A DNA stretch of 64,000 nucleotides from Chenopodium formosanum (lineage: Eukaryota > Streptophyta > Magnoliopsida > Caryophyllales > Amaranthaceae): the NCBI GenBank assembly GCA_024500155.1, contig CM044869.1, positions 31,928,501 to 31,992,500 of the forward strand, in the 5' to 3' direction. The notes under the pieces are model-generated. The model saw only the letters and a list, made by a program, of their open reading frames with translations, searched no databases and had not been told where the DNA came from. Positions 10,880-21,000 of the stretch are shown piece by piece; within the stretch, counting starts at the first letter, position 1, and each line of letters begins with the position of its first letter. Both the position numbers and the translations under genes were made by a program.

Positions 10880-10893
10880 AAAGTGGGGGCTTC
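10880..10893 (+). promoter_or_regulatory. Polypurine tract before 3' LTR
   Basis: AAAGTGGGGGCTTC lies directly before an LTR-type TGTAGACACC start. This is the place and composition of a plus-strand priming tract, and it sets the element's orientation as plus. Confidence 0.7.
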
Positions 10894-12921
10894 TGTAGAC
10901 ACCTGATTGTGTCTCCCCAAAAACCAAACCCAGTGATGAGTACTTTCACATCATTGAATATCGAGTAAGGTGAAATGTTGAAGAGTCTCGTGAATTCTTC
11001 TATTTTCTAAAATGTTTTAATAAAAATAATTCATTTTGTATTTCGAAAATCATTTTCACATGAAAAACATCCAATACAATTTAGTGTGGTCCATAATATG
11101 GGTCCAATAATTATGTAGTTGGATGGGGTTTGAAAAGTACTTTCCAACGATATATTATAAGCCCAATTTCGAGTTGTAACGAGAAAGTTATGGCCAAAAT
11201 ACTAAACTGGGTCCTAAATGAGTTTTATGGGTGGCCCGATGATCATGTGGAGGGTCCATTAATTTTAATTGTATTCCTAAAGTCATTAGGATTTATCCTA
11301 ATTTTCTAGAATCTTCTATTTTAAGTTCTAAAGGGATTATGATTATTAATTATAATTACGATTGATTTTGAAAAGATGAAGAATTCTATTTGGAATAAAA
11401 CAAGTGTTTTTAAAAGATTAACTCCGGTTTGATTGAAGATAAGTACCGACTCTATGTAACCTAATTCTATTAGGAGAATGGTTCCGTACGGAAACTTTAT
11501 CGAACAACAACCATCACGCCGCGATGGGCCTGTCGCCATACAATAGAGCTATCGCGTCGCGATAACCCTGTCGCGCCACGATGGAGCTAGTTTTACTCCG
11601 AGTCAGATTCTGACTCTTTTCTATCGTTACGGTCGATTTTTCTCTATGAATAGGGTCAATTTCCCCCGTTTTCAAATCATCAACAATCATCTTCTCCCTC
11701 TTTAAGATAAAGCTTATTCTTTCTTTCTCTCTCTTAATTTTCTAAGCCTAGTCTAAACACATTAAACACATCCCTTTGATTTTCTTGATTTGATCACCAT
11801 TCCTCATTCACGAGATTTGAATACACCTAGCCAAGGTCGAAGTTGTCTTAGATCTCGACGTGAAAGGTTGATAGTTCTGAGGGTTTGGTCCCAAATCTAA
11901 TTTCAATTATTATTGTTTGATTTAATATTTTAATTGAAGTTACTAACGCGTGTATTGTTTTGATAGAAAGAGATACGAGGCTTCAAAGTGAGTAATTCAA
12001 TTGTTCTATTTCTTTAGAAATCATGTTTTGAATATTATATTAATTTCTAGTATCATGTTAGGATGCTTTTATTGCTTTTCTGATATCATGTTAGGGATAA
12101 AGATTTGATTTTTATTATTTAGTGACATGCTAGGATTTGTTATTAATCATGTTAGTATCATGCCTAGGATCTTGCTAATTTTATTATGATTTGATGAGAT
12201 TATTATGATGATGATGATTGTTGTTATTATATTATTGTTATTGTTTGATCACGCCCTCTCTTGCAGGTTTAAAGGGAATTTGTACTTGAAATCTCACTTA
12301 ATAAGATAATTAATAATTTAAATTAGGCTAATATGATTTTAATTCAAGTGATCGCCAATAATAGATTTATTTGTGCATTAATGATCAACCAACATAAATT
12401 AAACAGGTTTAGGATTAGTATATTGATTGCATGTTAATCGAAAAGCGCACATGAATATGAGAAGAACAAAGTAGAGGCCTATTTAGGGCAGGTTCAATCT
12501 CTTTTAGGTTGGATTTATACCTTCATCCCCGAATATCCAGTCATGGTTCAGGACCACTATGGAGTTAGCAATATCTGTGATTGTGAAGGTGTGTAACCTT
12601 CACCTCGTAGACGGTTTACAAGTTCCTAAAACTTTTTGGCGACTCTTTTACTCTAGCTTCCTTCTCTTTGGATACCACCATGCTTAAGTGCATGATCACA
12701 GTGGGGCTCAAAGTTTGGGAAAATATTCCCTACAATTATATAAAAAGTTTGGGCTCAAAATGGAAATAAAAGTGGGCTAGGAAAATGAAATGGTCTGGGG
12801 GTATTAAATAATTCAAGTGCTCATTTTAATCAATACTCTACTCAAACCACATAACATTAACGTGTTTTACTCATCATTTGGTTTCGGGTTTCGGTTAGAG
12901 AGACATTTTTAGGTGTCTACA
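10894..12921 (+). mobile_element. ~2 kb LTR of a Gypsy-type element
   Basis: Starts TGTAGACACC and ends GGTGTCTACA, a 10-base terminal inverted repeat with TG...CA ends. The polypurine tract precedes it. A TATA-like 'ctatgaataggg' lies near 11644, followed by a pyrimidine-rich leader. 'TTTTTGGCGACTC' at about 12635 resembles primer-binding contexts of Tat/Ogre Gypsy elements, so the true LTR end could be there instead, with the final 290 bases an inverted second start. No target-site duplication is visible. It has no coding capacity. Confidence 0.62.
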
Positions 12922-13979
12922 TCAACCAAACCCATTTAGAAAATTCCTTTGAGTTTCAGTTTTCATTAAGGTCTTAATAGAGGTGATCATTGGATGAGTC
13001 GGGTTGAGAGCAAAAAAATAAGGCCTGGTCAGGCCAAGATTTAAGCCAGAATTTTTGTGCCAAAACCCTCCTCCCCCTACTAGCCAGCGCCCAAACTTCC
13101 TCCCCTATGCCGGCGAACTCATTTTGCCCCTTAGCCGGCCATATCCACCCCTTCCCCCTTAAAACCACCACCCGAAAACCCTAAAACCCCAAAATCGAGT
13201 TGTTTTAGGGTTATAGGGTTTTCGACTTTCTGGTGGTGGTTTAAGGGCGGAAAGGGTTGGAGACAGTCGACGGAAGGGGGAAATGGTTTAGTCGGCATGG
13301 GGGAGGGTATTTAGGCGCCAGCGATGGTGGCAGCCCTGACAGGTGGTCTGGTGGTGGTGGTGTTGCTAACGGTAATGGGGGGAGGGTTTTTTTTGTTCCA
13401 TTTTCGACAGATGTGACAAATGTCAAATGTAACCTGCAAAACCAGTTACAGGTTTTTTGTTCCATTTTCGACAGATGTGTATCAAAGGTCGTTCAATTAA
13501 TACGATCACTAAAAGGTCGTATAATTTTTGGCAAATTTTCCTAAAATAAATGTTTATTTTCATGCATGTAATGTTCATTCTTATAAAAATAAATGTTCAT
13601 TTTATTTTTAAATTAATACAAATTTTTGTGTTTGTTCAGTTGTATAAAATTTTTGTTTTTATAATAAAGGATGTTCAATTAACATAAACATTTTGTTTAT
13701 TATTAAAAACATATTGTTGATTTATTTAAGGAAAATTTGCCAAGAATAACACCACCTTTGTGAGTCGAGGTCTTTCCAAAATAGAACAACCTTTGGATTA
13801 TTTCATAATAGAACGAGCTTTGACACATATCCACTATAAATGAAACAAAAAACTGATAGGAATAGTGTCCTTCGAACAAGTGTATTATTCCGATAGAGGG
13901 TTCGGAATTATTAGAAAGCTAATTATTAAGTGAGGTCAAGTGATCGGAATGCCTAGGTGGAGGCCGCTTCCAATCGGTA
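10945..13979. repeat. Right arm of giant inverted repeat
   Basis: Reverse complement of 1-3791, shorter because of two deletions and carrying a small local duplication. It comprises most of the ~2 kb LTR, a GC-rich Mutator-like interior and its terminus (12985-13543), an AT-rich spacer, and the terminus plus Copia LTR start from 13730. Homology runs to the last comparable base at 13979, where the window's left edge cuts off the other arm. Confidence 0.93.
13420..13543. mobile_element. Mutator-like terminus (right-arm copy)
   Basis: Ends GGCAAATTTTCC at 13532-13543 and mirrors 438-562. The block 'ttttttgttccattttcgacagatg' occurs twice (13389 and 13451), whereas the left arm has it once. Confidence 0.6.
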
Positions 13980-14690
13980 ATATTAATGTATAATTAATAT
14001 TACAGCTTAATCTTGACTGAACCCTTCGTGTCACACCCAAGCAACTAACGAGCCGACGTGACGAATTAATTCGAAAAGAATTAACGAGTCACTCGAATAA
14101 TTAATATTTAGACGTTAGAAATTCGAGCTTGGAGCGTCGAATTCGAGCGTTGGAAGTCGAGTCGAAATAATAAAGGACGAGACGGTAAAATTACTAATAA
14201 ATCAACAATTTACCGAAATACCCCTAGGATCGAAATGCCCCGAGAAAATCGATGCCTAGGGGCATTTGGTAAAAGCCGGGGTGGCTAGCAAATGCACCAA
14301 GCCAAGCCTAGGCTGGCTGGTGCATGCTAGCACACCACGACTAGCATGGTGCTAACCACGGCAGCCGGCCAAGGGCAGCAGCCGCAACCAAGGCTAGCAG
14401 CTAGCTGGGCCGAGGCTGCAGCCGTAAGCCGCGCCTTGGCCGCAGCTGCTGGGCCGTGGCAGCAGCCCAAAACCGGCTACCTTGGTGCTCCTCTTGGAGT
14501 GCCACGTGGCAGCCGGGGATAGGTGGCCGGCCAAATGGAGCTCCTTGGGGATCAAGTTTGGTCCCCTCCCTTCCTTGTGGTCCTCACCTAACTCTTCTCC
14601 TAAATATGGCACTTGTTGATTTATTAGTTGCTTGATAATTAATTTTATTTTTGATTTAATTAGTTGCTTCTCTCTACTTGTTTCACTACT
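13854..14690 (+). mobile_element. Copia LTR fragment (5' ~800 bases)
   Basis: Begins TGATAGGAATAGTGTCC and follows the LTRs at 40283 and 55794 through 'aggccgcttcc', 'aacccttcgtgtcacaccc', a GC-rich 'ctagcagcc' block (14280-14500) and 'tttggtcccctccc...gtcctcacc' (14547-14590). Similarity is lost at about 14655-14690, before the TATA box, so only the upstream part of the LTR is present. No gag or pol follows. Confidence 0.85.
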
Positions 14691-14702
14691 CTCCATAAAA
14701 AA

Positions 14703-16772
14703 TGGGTCATCATAGGGCTAAGATAAAGACAAGGCCAACAAACACACAAAACACACAATCAGCAAAGCTGAGTACATAAGCGTAATTAGCACACTAAGAT
14801 ACAATTACCTATCAACACACAACTTACCTTGTTGCACCTGTTTTTCAAGCATACAACATTCAACAAAACTTCTCACTAAACAACTACATAATTTATTTAG
14901 CGTTGACTGCGCATTGAACGGGTTTCCCACTAACCTCCCCCAAATAAATTGAGGTTATTGACACGGGAGCTAACCGTGCCAGCATCAATAACCACTCGTA
15001 AGTGGCGGAATTCCTGCGCATAATAATAATAAAAGGAATGTACATCGTCCTGTACTCCAGTAGAAGTTATGATCACATAACTCCCCCCATATGTTCATAC
15101 TCAAGTTATATACGTTCCAAGAGTTTTGGTGCGTAATCTCTTTCACTTTACGTTATTTACAGATTATTAAACTTGGTGATGACTCTCAAACCATAATCAT
15201 TCAATCAACAATAACTATTCAAACAATCAAACATACTAATTTAATTCTTGAATAATTAGTGACCACGTAATATTTAATGTTGAACCCTTTTTTTTAATTC
15301 TACTTCGGTGCCAATGACACCTTAAACACACAAAGCGCCACAAATCCTATCCCTCGGTGTTAAAAACACCTTAAGTGCACTAAGGCACCAACATACAATT
15401 TATTCCTCGTGTACAAAGACACTTACATAGCTCTTTTCCCATGCTTAAAGCATCAATAAAAATTATATGAACCATAATAAAATTTCCTTTTAATATTCCA
15501 AACCAAATTAAACATTTAGTTTAATTAAACATGCTCTCTATCATGCCATAAATAAATATGTGGTTCATAAACAATATTCCAACTATAATTTTCCATCCAT
15601 TAATCCATCACAAATAAATCATGCTTCATAATTCAATCACCAATAACCTCCAAATCATAATTTCCATTCCAAACCTAGCATGATACTACTTGTAATCAAT
15701 TAAACACATTTAGCATGCTACTACATCAATAAAATTATGCTAAGTACGCGAACGTACCTTGAATACGATCTTAATATCGCCACAATTAATAGAAATTACT
15801 CATTTTGAAATCTCCTACAATTTAAAATCATAGAAGAGTATTAAAATCCTCTCTACACAAATTTTCAGCAATATATACTATTATAAAACCCCTCATGATT
15901 TAATTAAAATAAGCTGAAATTATATTTAAAACATCATACTTTAATCCCAATTAGTGGGTAATTGAAATTCTTTAAAGAAACTTGATTTCTAATGCACTAC
16001 CAAAAATTCCAGCATTATATTTTAATGAAAACTTGCTATAATTTAGCCTTAAAACACTTTAATCAAAGGTTTAAACCATTACATATCATAATCCTTCAAT
16101 AATTCACAATTCAAGAACCTAGGGTTTCAAAAATTAGGACTTTTCAATTAAAAATAAAATCTAAAAATTATTTTACATGTTACTCATAATCAAACATCAA
16201 AAATCAAATCACAAAACTCATAATTAATAATTAGATCTAGGATTAAAATAGTTTTTTTTTTGTTGTTCGAAAAGGTGGCTGGCCGGCCACCACTGCCGGC
16301 TGGTGCTACTGGTGGCTGGCGCCGGCGGCCCACTGGCGGTGGTGGTGGCCGGTGGTGAGGGGGAAGCCGAAAAGGGGAAGGGGGAAAAGAGAAAGAAAAA
16401 GAAAAGAAAAATAAAGAGAAAAGGGAGAGAAGTTTACCTTGGGTTTTCTCCACTCTGGGCAAAGTTTGATTTGCCTCAAGTGTTGAATATTTATACCCCT
16501 TCTCTAAAAACCCTTCTCCTAAACTTTTCTTGTTTAATCTTTCCTAATCCATTCCCTAATAAAACTTTACTAAAATAAAACTTTCCTGAATTAAACCCCA
16601 ATTTAAATAAAATAATTAATTAAATAAACTTTCCTTTTATAAAATATTTCCAAACTTATTAAAGTGAATAATTAATAATTAAAATACTATAAATAAAACA
16701 TTTCAATTTATTTAAATACTTCTCAAAATACTTATTTTAAAAAAAATACGTATAAAAATATGAGGTATTACA
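14703..16772 (-). mobile_element. Probable LTR of a Gypsy-type element (minus strand)
   Basis: On the minus strand it begins TGTAATACCTCATATTTTTA, like the TGTAATACC starts of chromovirus LTRs. A TATA box ('gggtataaatattc', about 16485-16500) is followed by a C/T-rich leader and a GC-rich block (16262-16370). It ends near TGGGTC/GACCCA at 14703. No flanking duplication was found and there are no coding domains. The start is confident; the other end is tentative. Confidence 0.55.
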
Positions 16773-17094
16773 TTGTCGGCGTGAAGGGAGAGTGTCGTCC
16801 GATGGTGGGGATGGGGGAAGGGTGGTGGCTGCTGGCAGGGGGTTGAAGAGAGCTGAGGTTTTATTTTAATTTGAGTTTATTTTTAAGGTTTTCTAAAGAA
16901 CAAAATTATTAAAAAAAAGTTGGCCACTGATATTGTGACACATGTTACTTGTAACCTGTTAAACAGGTTACCAACAGGTCACGTTTCATTTATAGCAGAT
17001 AGGTATCAAAGGTGGTTTTATTTTAAAATAATCAAAAGGTCGTTTTATTTATGAAAGACCGGCGAAAGATGATATTATTTCAGGCAAATTTTCC

Positions 17095-17228
17095 TTATTT
17101 AAGGAATATGAACCTTTTATTTTTCTCCTCCACAATTAGCTCTCATTTGTCCTAAAAAACAAAAATGTAATTTTAATGATATGGGTAAAATCTTCATCAA
17201 TACTTTTGTTTCTTTCTCCTACCCAAAA
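17095..17228. other. Mutator-like target-site duplication and AT-rich flank
   Basis: The first nine bases are the right-hand target duplication. The rest is the unremarkable upstream flank of the photolyase-like fragment. Confidence 0.6.
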
Positions 17229-17520
17229 ATGGTGTTTCTGACTCAACTCCACTCTCTCTCTTTACCCTCCACTTTCCTTCCCAAACCTCCTTCTTTCAAT
17301 CACACATTTTCTCTCTCCTTAAAGATGAAGACCAAACCACAATTTACAGCTCAAACCAATAACAATGGCGGTGTTGCTGTTGTCTGGTTCAAGCAGGACC
17401 TTCGTATCGACGAGACGACGATCATCTCGACATTGTTTCCGCCACTTCCAACTACTTTAATGTTGTCCCTATCTACGTTTTCGATCCTCGTTTTTTTTTT
17501 TTTATCCTGTTAAGTCTATT
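17229..17520 (+). pseudogene. Photolyase/cryptochrome-family gene, N-terminal exon remnant
   Basis: From the ATG at 17229 there is a Ser/Leu/Thr-rich leader resembling a chloroplast or mitochondrial transit peptide. Then comes 'VAVVWFKQDLRID', the first beta strand and loop of the photolyase/cryptochrome alpha/beta domain. A frame change near 17420 is needed to continue into 'NVVPIYVFDPR', the next conserved strand of the family. After a T-run at 17488 the reading ends, with a possible intron start but no further exons before the next gene at 18079. The FAD-binding domain is absent. An upstream ATG at 17181 is also in frame. Known members are DNA photolyase-like enzymes of organelles. I infer a truncated, non-functional copy. 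Confidence 0.68.
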
Positions 17521-18078
17521 TCTCTTTCTTTTTGTACTTGATTTTTGATTTCTTTGATAAAATTTCTTTGATAAAATGAACATTTATTATAACAACTAAA
17601 ATATTCAGTTATATAATATTAAATGTACAATTTTTTATTATTATTTTTTTTTCCAGTTTTATAGTCGCCAAACCAGTCTAAAATAATAAAATTTACCCAA
17701 AACCAGCCCAGAATTGGGTCGAGTTGGGCCACACGGGCTAGACTAAGTATGATCAGGTCCAGAAATTTACTTCCTATGAATACAAATTTCAATATAACCA
17801 AACAATACTTATACATCAATCGCTCAGGGCTAATATTTTCATAAATCAATGCGATGACGTCTTGCCGAATGCCGAATGCCGAATGCCGAATGCGTTTATT
17901 GATGAATCGTAGATGTTTGTGTCATTTAGTTTCGTGTAATTTTTCACTTCTCAAGAACGACCACAAACAAGAGGTCTCTCCCTACCTCAACCCCAAAACC
18001 CCATCCCTTTAAACTTAAACAACCTACAAAGTACAAATACAGTAAACCTCTTCTCGAAATTCTCTCTCTTTCTTATCA
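17521..18078 (+). promoter_or_regulatory. Intergenic region and likely promoter/5' UTR of the TOC64-like gene
   Basis: Contains a 7-bp tandem GCCGAAT array (about 17865-17892). From 17940 to 18078 the sequence is pyrimidine-rich with 'ctctctctttctt', typical of a plant 5' leader. No convincing TATA box was found. The start context 'tcaATGGCG' is favourable. Confidence 0.45.
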
Positions 18079-21000
18079 ATGGCGTCTTCTTCTGCCAATA
18101 TATGGGTGATGCTTGGATTGGGTTTGGCTGGTACTCTTTTGCTTATGACACAAAAGCTCAAAAAGGCCGTCAAAGAAGACTTTGGAGCATTCATTCAGAA
18201 ACTTAAACTTGTTCCTCCTCCTCAACCTGCTCCTCCGAAAGCTCCTCACCCCCTTACTAATCTTACTTTCGCAGTTTCTGATTTGTAAGTGCTTAATTTA
18301 TTCGTTTTTCTGGTTCAAATTATTCCTACTTAAATATTCTTTAATGGGTTTAATTAGTTTTAATCAATAAGATATTTGGAAATTGTTTGCTTAGTTGGGG
18401 ATTTTGATAAGTTTTGGTTAGTGTTTTATTTATTTATTATTACTTTAGAATTCAAGGAATTTGATGGATAATTTTTGTGTTTTTGATACCAATTAGGCAA
18501 TTGCACCACTATGTTGTTTGTTTAAGTGGCTTCTTCTAGTAAATAATTTGCAGAAGTATATGTGTTATTTTGTAATTATGTTGTTATTTGTTACGAGTAA
18601 TTGCTATTCATTGTGATACTTAGGGAGTGTATGGTTTGTTGTAAAATGAGTTCATGGAAAATGGTTTTCCCATTTTCACTCATTTTCCTTTGCTTGGTTT
18701 GTGAAACGTTGTAAAACAATTTTTCTAATGGTGGAAAACTAGCGGAAAACATTTTCCTTTACAATACACGGGAAACCATGTTTTCCTCCCTCTTATTTTC
18801 TTTATTCTCATCCATCTTTACCTTTCCACCCCATTTGCAATTTCCCTGTAACTTTTCTGGTAAGGAAACAAATAAATGAATATTATGAGTAATTTGCAAT
18901 TGTGGAATTCCTTGAAAATATGTTTTCCAAGAAAAATTGCTTTTTCATTGAAATTGGTTTTTGTGTCAAACCAAATAGAGCCTTATCATGAAGGTCATTG
19001 CCATATTAATTTTACGTATCGTGACTGGAACAACTTCATTTCATGTCATTGTCATATTTTGAAGGTCATTGTCTTTTCAAGCACTGTATTCTGATTTTTT
19101 TTTCCCCTCACATTATTGCAGAATTGACATTGAGGGACATGTGACCGGCTTTGGTAATCCTGATTGGGCTAGGACTCATGAGGCTGCTTCGAGGACTGCT
19201 TCTGTGGTGTCAACTCTGGTTGACGGTGGTGCTACATGTATTGGGAAGACTATTATCGATGAGATGGCATACAGGTTACTTACTACTTTTTCGGTTTTCT
19301 GCAAATTCTCATATGGCATTATGTGGTGCATATTCCATAAACGTTATTATGGAGATGATATTTTTCACAGAATTTTAAAACACAGAGGAATAACTAAATG
19401 CTTTATGGTTGTGATTGAATTTGGCCGACCCTATCATATTGGGATCAAGGCTTTGTGGCTGCAAGTGTATCTATACTCCAATAATAATATAAGATTTCTG
19501 AGAAAACTGTGCCTCTTACTCTTTATCTTAATATTTGGATGAGCTCACAGAGTATGTCAATCAATTCATTGATATCGTGTCCTAGTTCTATTGATAGAAC
19601 CATTGATATGTGTTGAAAGTGTTTTCTGGTCTGTATCGTTTAGAAATCTAGTGTTTGCAAGATCATATCTTAGAAGGGCATTTTTGTGTTTTGTTTTGTT
19701 CACATTCACCACTTAATATTTTCAGTGTCATTGGAGAAAATAAGCACTATGGTACACCAACAAATCCTGGAGTCCATGATAGAATTCCTGGGGGATCTTG
19801 TAGTGGAGCTGCTGTTTCTGTTGCTGCTAACCTTGTTGACTTCTCTATGGGTGAGCTGCATAAGAACTATCTTTTTTGATATGTAACTCTTGCATCTTAG
19901 CAGGCTGATGTTAGAATGGGAAGTATATTTGTTAATGGTTATATAAATATGACTGAGTGTGTAAAGATTTGTCGTATTCTTTTGAAATAGTGGAGTTCTT
20001 TATCTTAGATAGAAATGTTTTTTTTTTTACTCTTTTTTTGTGTATAGAGAATTTTCAACTTATTTTCCCCTTTAGAACATCTATAGGGTGCTGACTTGAG
20101 AAGCAGCATAGGTTGCATATATTATTCATGGTTATGTGAGGAGCTCCTTTCCCCTCCACTAGCCATTTATTGATATGAACAGCCTGTTGATTGCTTTTGC
20201 CGAATCCCTTTTCATTGAATTTGATGAAGCGTGCTTGTGAAGGCCATCTGTATCCATCGGCTTCATGGCTAATTAGGAAAGACCCAATATATATGGTAAG
20301 CCATTAAAACAAGAAGGGGAGGATTTTCACACTTTTAGATCACCCTTTACTCCTTTAGTGAGAAATAGTGGATTAGTAGATTAAGTTTGGTTTTACCGTG
20401 AGTTAGAATCACTTTACTACAATATTGTGCTATTATCGTAGTGGGAGGAGTTTGAGGATAGTAATGTAGATTTTATTTTATTTTTTTTATTTATTTTTTT
20501 GATGTAAAGCCGGGAGTTAAATTAGATTAAAAAGAGTTCAGCAATTACAAGGCAGTTAAGGAGGTCTATCCTCCATAATTACAGTAGCTAAGAAGTCAGG
20601 ATAATTGTCCAAAATAATTAGATTACAATCAATGCTAGCATTCGTTCTACGGTGCTTAGCCTAAAGATCTGCTGCCCTATTGCGTCCTCTTGGTTCATGG
20701 TTGAGCTCGACACTAGGCATCCTATCTAAACGGTCCCTGCAACGTTAAACAATAAGCACTTAAGCATCTTTGCCCGGATCCTCTTGCTGCACTCTTTCAA
20801 TTGCACCTTTTCAATCTGAAAAAAAATCAGAATATTCGATCATCCTTTCTCAGCAATGATGGACAACCCTGTATGTATTGCTTTTAGTTCTCCCCAAATG
20901 ACAGAAGGCACTTGCGTTTTTTGTTGGAAGCCAATGATCCAATTGCCATTTGAATCCCTAAAAGTCCCTGCTATACCTGTTGCATTTAAGGGCGAAGAAA

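Larger units (their letters stand above)
13730..17094. mobile_element. Non-autonomous Mutator-like element with nested LTRs
   Basis: The ends are perfect 12-base inverted repeats (GGAAAATTTGCC...GGCAAATTTTCC). Longer similarity over ~110 bases includes 'accacctttg', 'aacgacctttgg' and 'ataaatgaaac'. It is flanked by the direct repeat TTATTTAA(G) at 13722-13730 and 17095-17103, an 8-9 bp duplication as Mutator-type transposases make. No transposase is present. Inside are a Copia LTR fragment (13854-14690) and a minus-strand LTR (14703-16772). The original interior survives at 16773-16990. Confidence 0.78.
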
